From Hyphomicrobium_A sp041659545 (GTDB taxonomy: Bacteria > Pseudomonadota > Alphaproteobacteria > Rhizobiales > Hyphomicrobiaceae), in assembly GCA_041659545.1 (NCBI GenBank), contig JBAZYB010000247.1:1-5902 (forward strand): a stretch of 5,902 nucleotides of DNA. Direction: 5' to 3'. Numbering within the stretch: the stretch's first letter is position 1; every line of letters begins with the position of its first letter. The notes under the pieces are model-generated. The model did not search any database, was not told where the DNA came from, and saw only the letters and a program-made list of their open reading frames with translations. Both the position numbers and the translations under genes were made by a program. This document shows, piece after piece, positions 5,464-5,902 of this stretch.

Positions 5464-5475
5464 TCGAAGCTTCGA
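5464..5475. promoter_or_regulatory. 12-bp perfect palindrome
   Basis: TCGAAGCTTCGA reads the same on both strands. It is 100 bases upstream of the Arg/Tyr/Gly-rich gene and just ahead of an AT-rich TATCTAAT on the minus strand, which could be a -10 box, though no good -35 is present. It may be a protein-binding site, but a 12-bp palindrome can occur by chance. Confidence 0.3.
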
Positions 5476-5483
5476 TTTCCAGA

Positions 5484-5508
5484 GTTGACGCCTGTTATGC
5501 ACGTCAAC
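5484..5508. promoter_or_regulatory. 7-bp inverted repeat, candidate operator
   Basis: GTTGACG (5484-5490) and CGTCAAC (5502-5508) are perfect inverted copies with an 11-base spacer, centre to centre about 18 bases. The element lies about 120 bases upstream of the Arg/Tyr/Gly-rich gene on the minus strand and 75 bases after the efflux-pump stop. Each arm includes TTGAC, which could also act as a -35, but no -10 at a good distance was found. Confidence 0.35.
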
Positions 5509-5555
5509 GCACCATCGGATCGCGCGGCGACGCGCCCTCTGATAAGCCCCGCAAA

Positions 5556-5576
5556 CACACTTTGGTTCCGAGTGTG
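5556..5576 (-). terminator. Weak hairpin after the RND gene
   Basis: On the minus strand CACACT (5576-5571) pairs with AGTGTG (5561-5556) around a 9-nt loop, followed by TTTG. It begins seven bases after the stop of the efflux-pump gene. A six-pair stem with a large loop and a short T stretch is a weak intrinsic terminator at best. Confidence 0.3.
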
Positions 5577-5582
5577 GGCGTC

Positions 5583-5902
5583 CTAAGCCGACGGCGCCGA
5601 GGCCGGCGTATTGGAACGCGCCGCTTTTCGGCGTGCTCGCCATTCCTCGAAGCGCTGCATCACCACGAACACCGACGGCACGAATGCCACGGTGAGGATC
5701 GTCGATCCAAGCATGCCGGTCAGAACGGCGATGCCGATGGACTTCTGCGCGTTGGCACCTGCGCCCGACGCGAGCACCAGCGGCACCACGCCGAGAATGA
5801 ATGCAAATGATGTCATGAGGATGGGCCGGAACCGCGAGCGCGCTGCTTCAACGGCGGATTCCAGGATGTCCTTGCCTTCGCGGATCCGCAACTCGCGCGC
5901 AA
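5583..5902 (-). CDS. RND/HAE1-type efflux pump subunit, C-terminal fragment
   Basis: The frame enters from the right edge and ends in TAG at 5583, giving the last 106 residues of a multidrug efflux transporter of the AcrB/MexB (HAE1) type. The segment beginning ARELRIREGKDILESAVEAARSR is the family's cytoplasmic loop. FRPILMTSFAFILGVVPL is transmembrane helix 11, SGAGANAQKSIG the linker, and the helix with VAFVPSVFVV is transmembrane helix 12. A charged Arg/Ala/Ser/Pro tail follows, facing the cytoplasm. The pump uses the proton gradient to expel drugs or detergents through a periplasmic adaptor and outer-membrane channel. Those partner genes, if present, are outside this window. Substrate specificity cannot be judged from this fragment. 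No start lies within the window; a TTG at 5889-5891 is an internal leucine. Confidence 0.93.
   Translation of the reverse strand, partial: ARELRIREGKDILESAVEAARSRFRPILMTSFAFILGVVPLVLASGAGANAQKSIGIAVLTGMLGSTILTVAFVPSVFVVMQRFEEWRARRKAARSNTPASAPSA

Overview
The window is GC-rich chromosomal DNA, most likely from an alphaproteobacterium of the order Hyphomicrobiales (Rhizobiales). The evidence is the mix of genes: a PiuC/YbiX-type dioxygenase, a secreted caspase-like protein, an Arg/Tyr/Gly-rich secreted protein and small secreted proteins of a kind common in that order. The genus cannot be fixed from the sequence. I see no plasmid, phage, transposon or CRISPR signature.

Layout from left to right. 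The 3' end of a metallo-beta-lactamase-fold hydrolase (+) converges on a short secreted protein with four mature cysteines (-, 202-558). Upstream of that, on the same strand, lies a second secreted, probably beta-rich protein (-, 696-1187). A complete tRNA-Ser(GGA) (+, 1466-1555) with its own likely promoter follows. It converges on a secreted caspase-like (C14) protein with a C-terminal coiled coil (-, 1625-2743). A possible 62-residue acidic protein (+, 2965-3153) is divergent from the caspase gene. Next is a PKHD-type Fe(II)/2-oxoglutarate dioxygenase (-, 3210-3893), divergent from an extended-SDR nucleotide-sugar epimerase/dehydratase (+, 4193-5044). The dioxygenase and epimerase genes are separated by about 300 bases that hold a conspicuous dyad. 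The window ends with the Arg/Tyr/Gly-rich secreted protein (-, 5092-5364) and the C-terminus of an RND/HAE1-type efflux pump (-, from 5583 past the right edge).

Most genes look monocistronic. Strong GC hairpins without U-tracts lie at two convergent junctions (147/202 and 5044/5092) and just after the 696-1187 gene. Five proteins have a signal peptide or are membrane-embedded, so the region leans toward envelope functions, but nothing shows that they form one pathway. The points most worth checking are the dyad upstream of the dioxygenase, which contains a TGA-N9-TCA (RirA IRO-like) core; the helically phased AACGT repeats between the caspase gene and the small ORF; the caspase-coiled-coil architecture; and the 7-bp inverted repeat plus 12-bp palindrome upstream of the Arg/Tyr/Gly-rich gene. 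I found no convincing multi-gene undescribed system.
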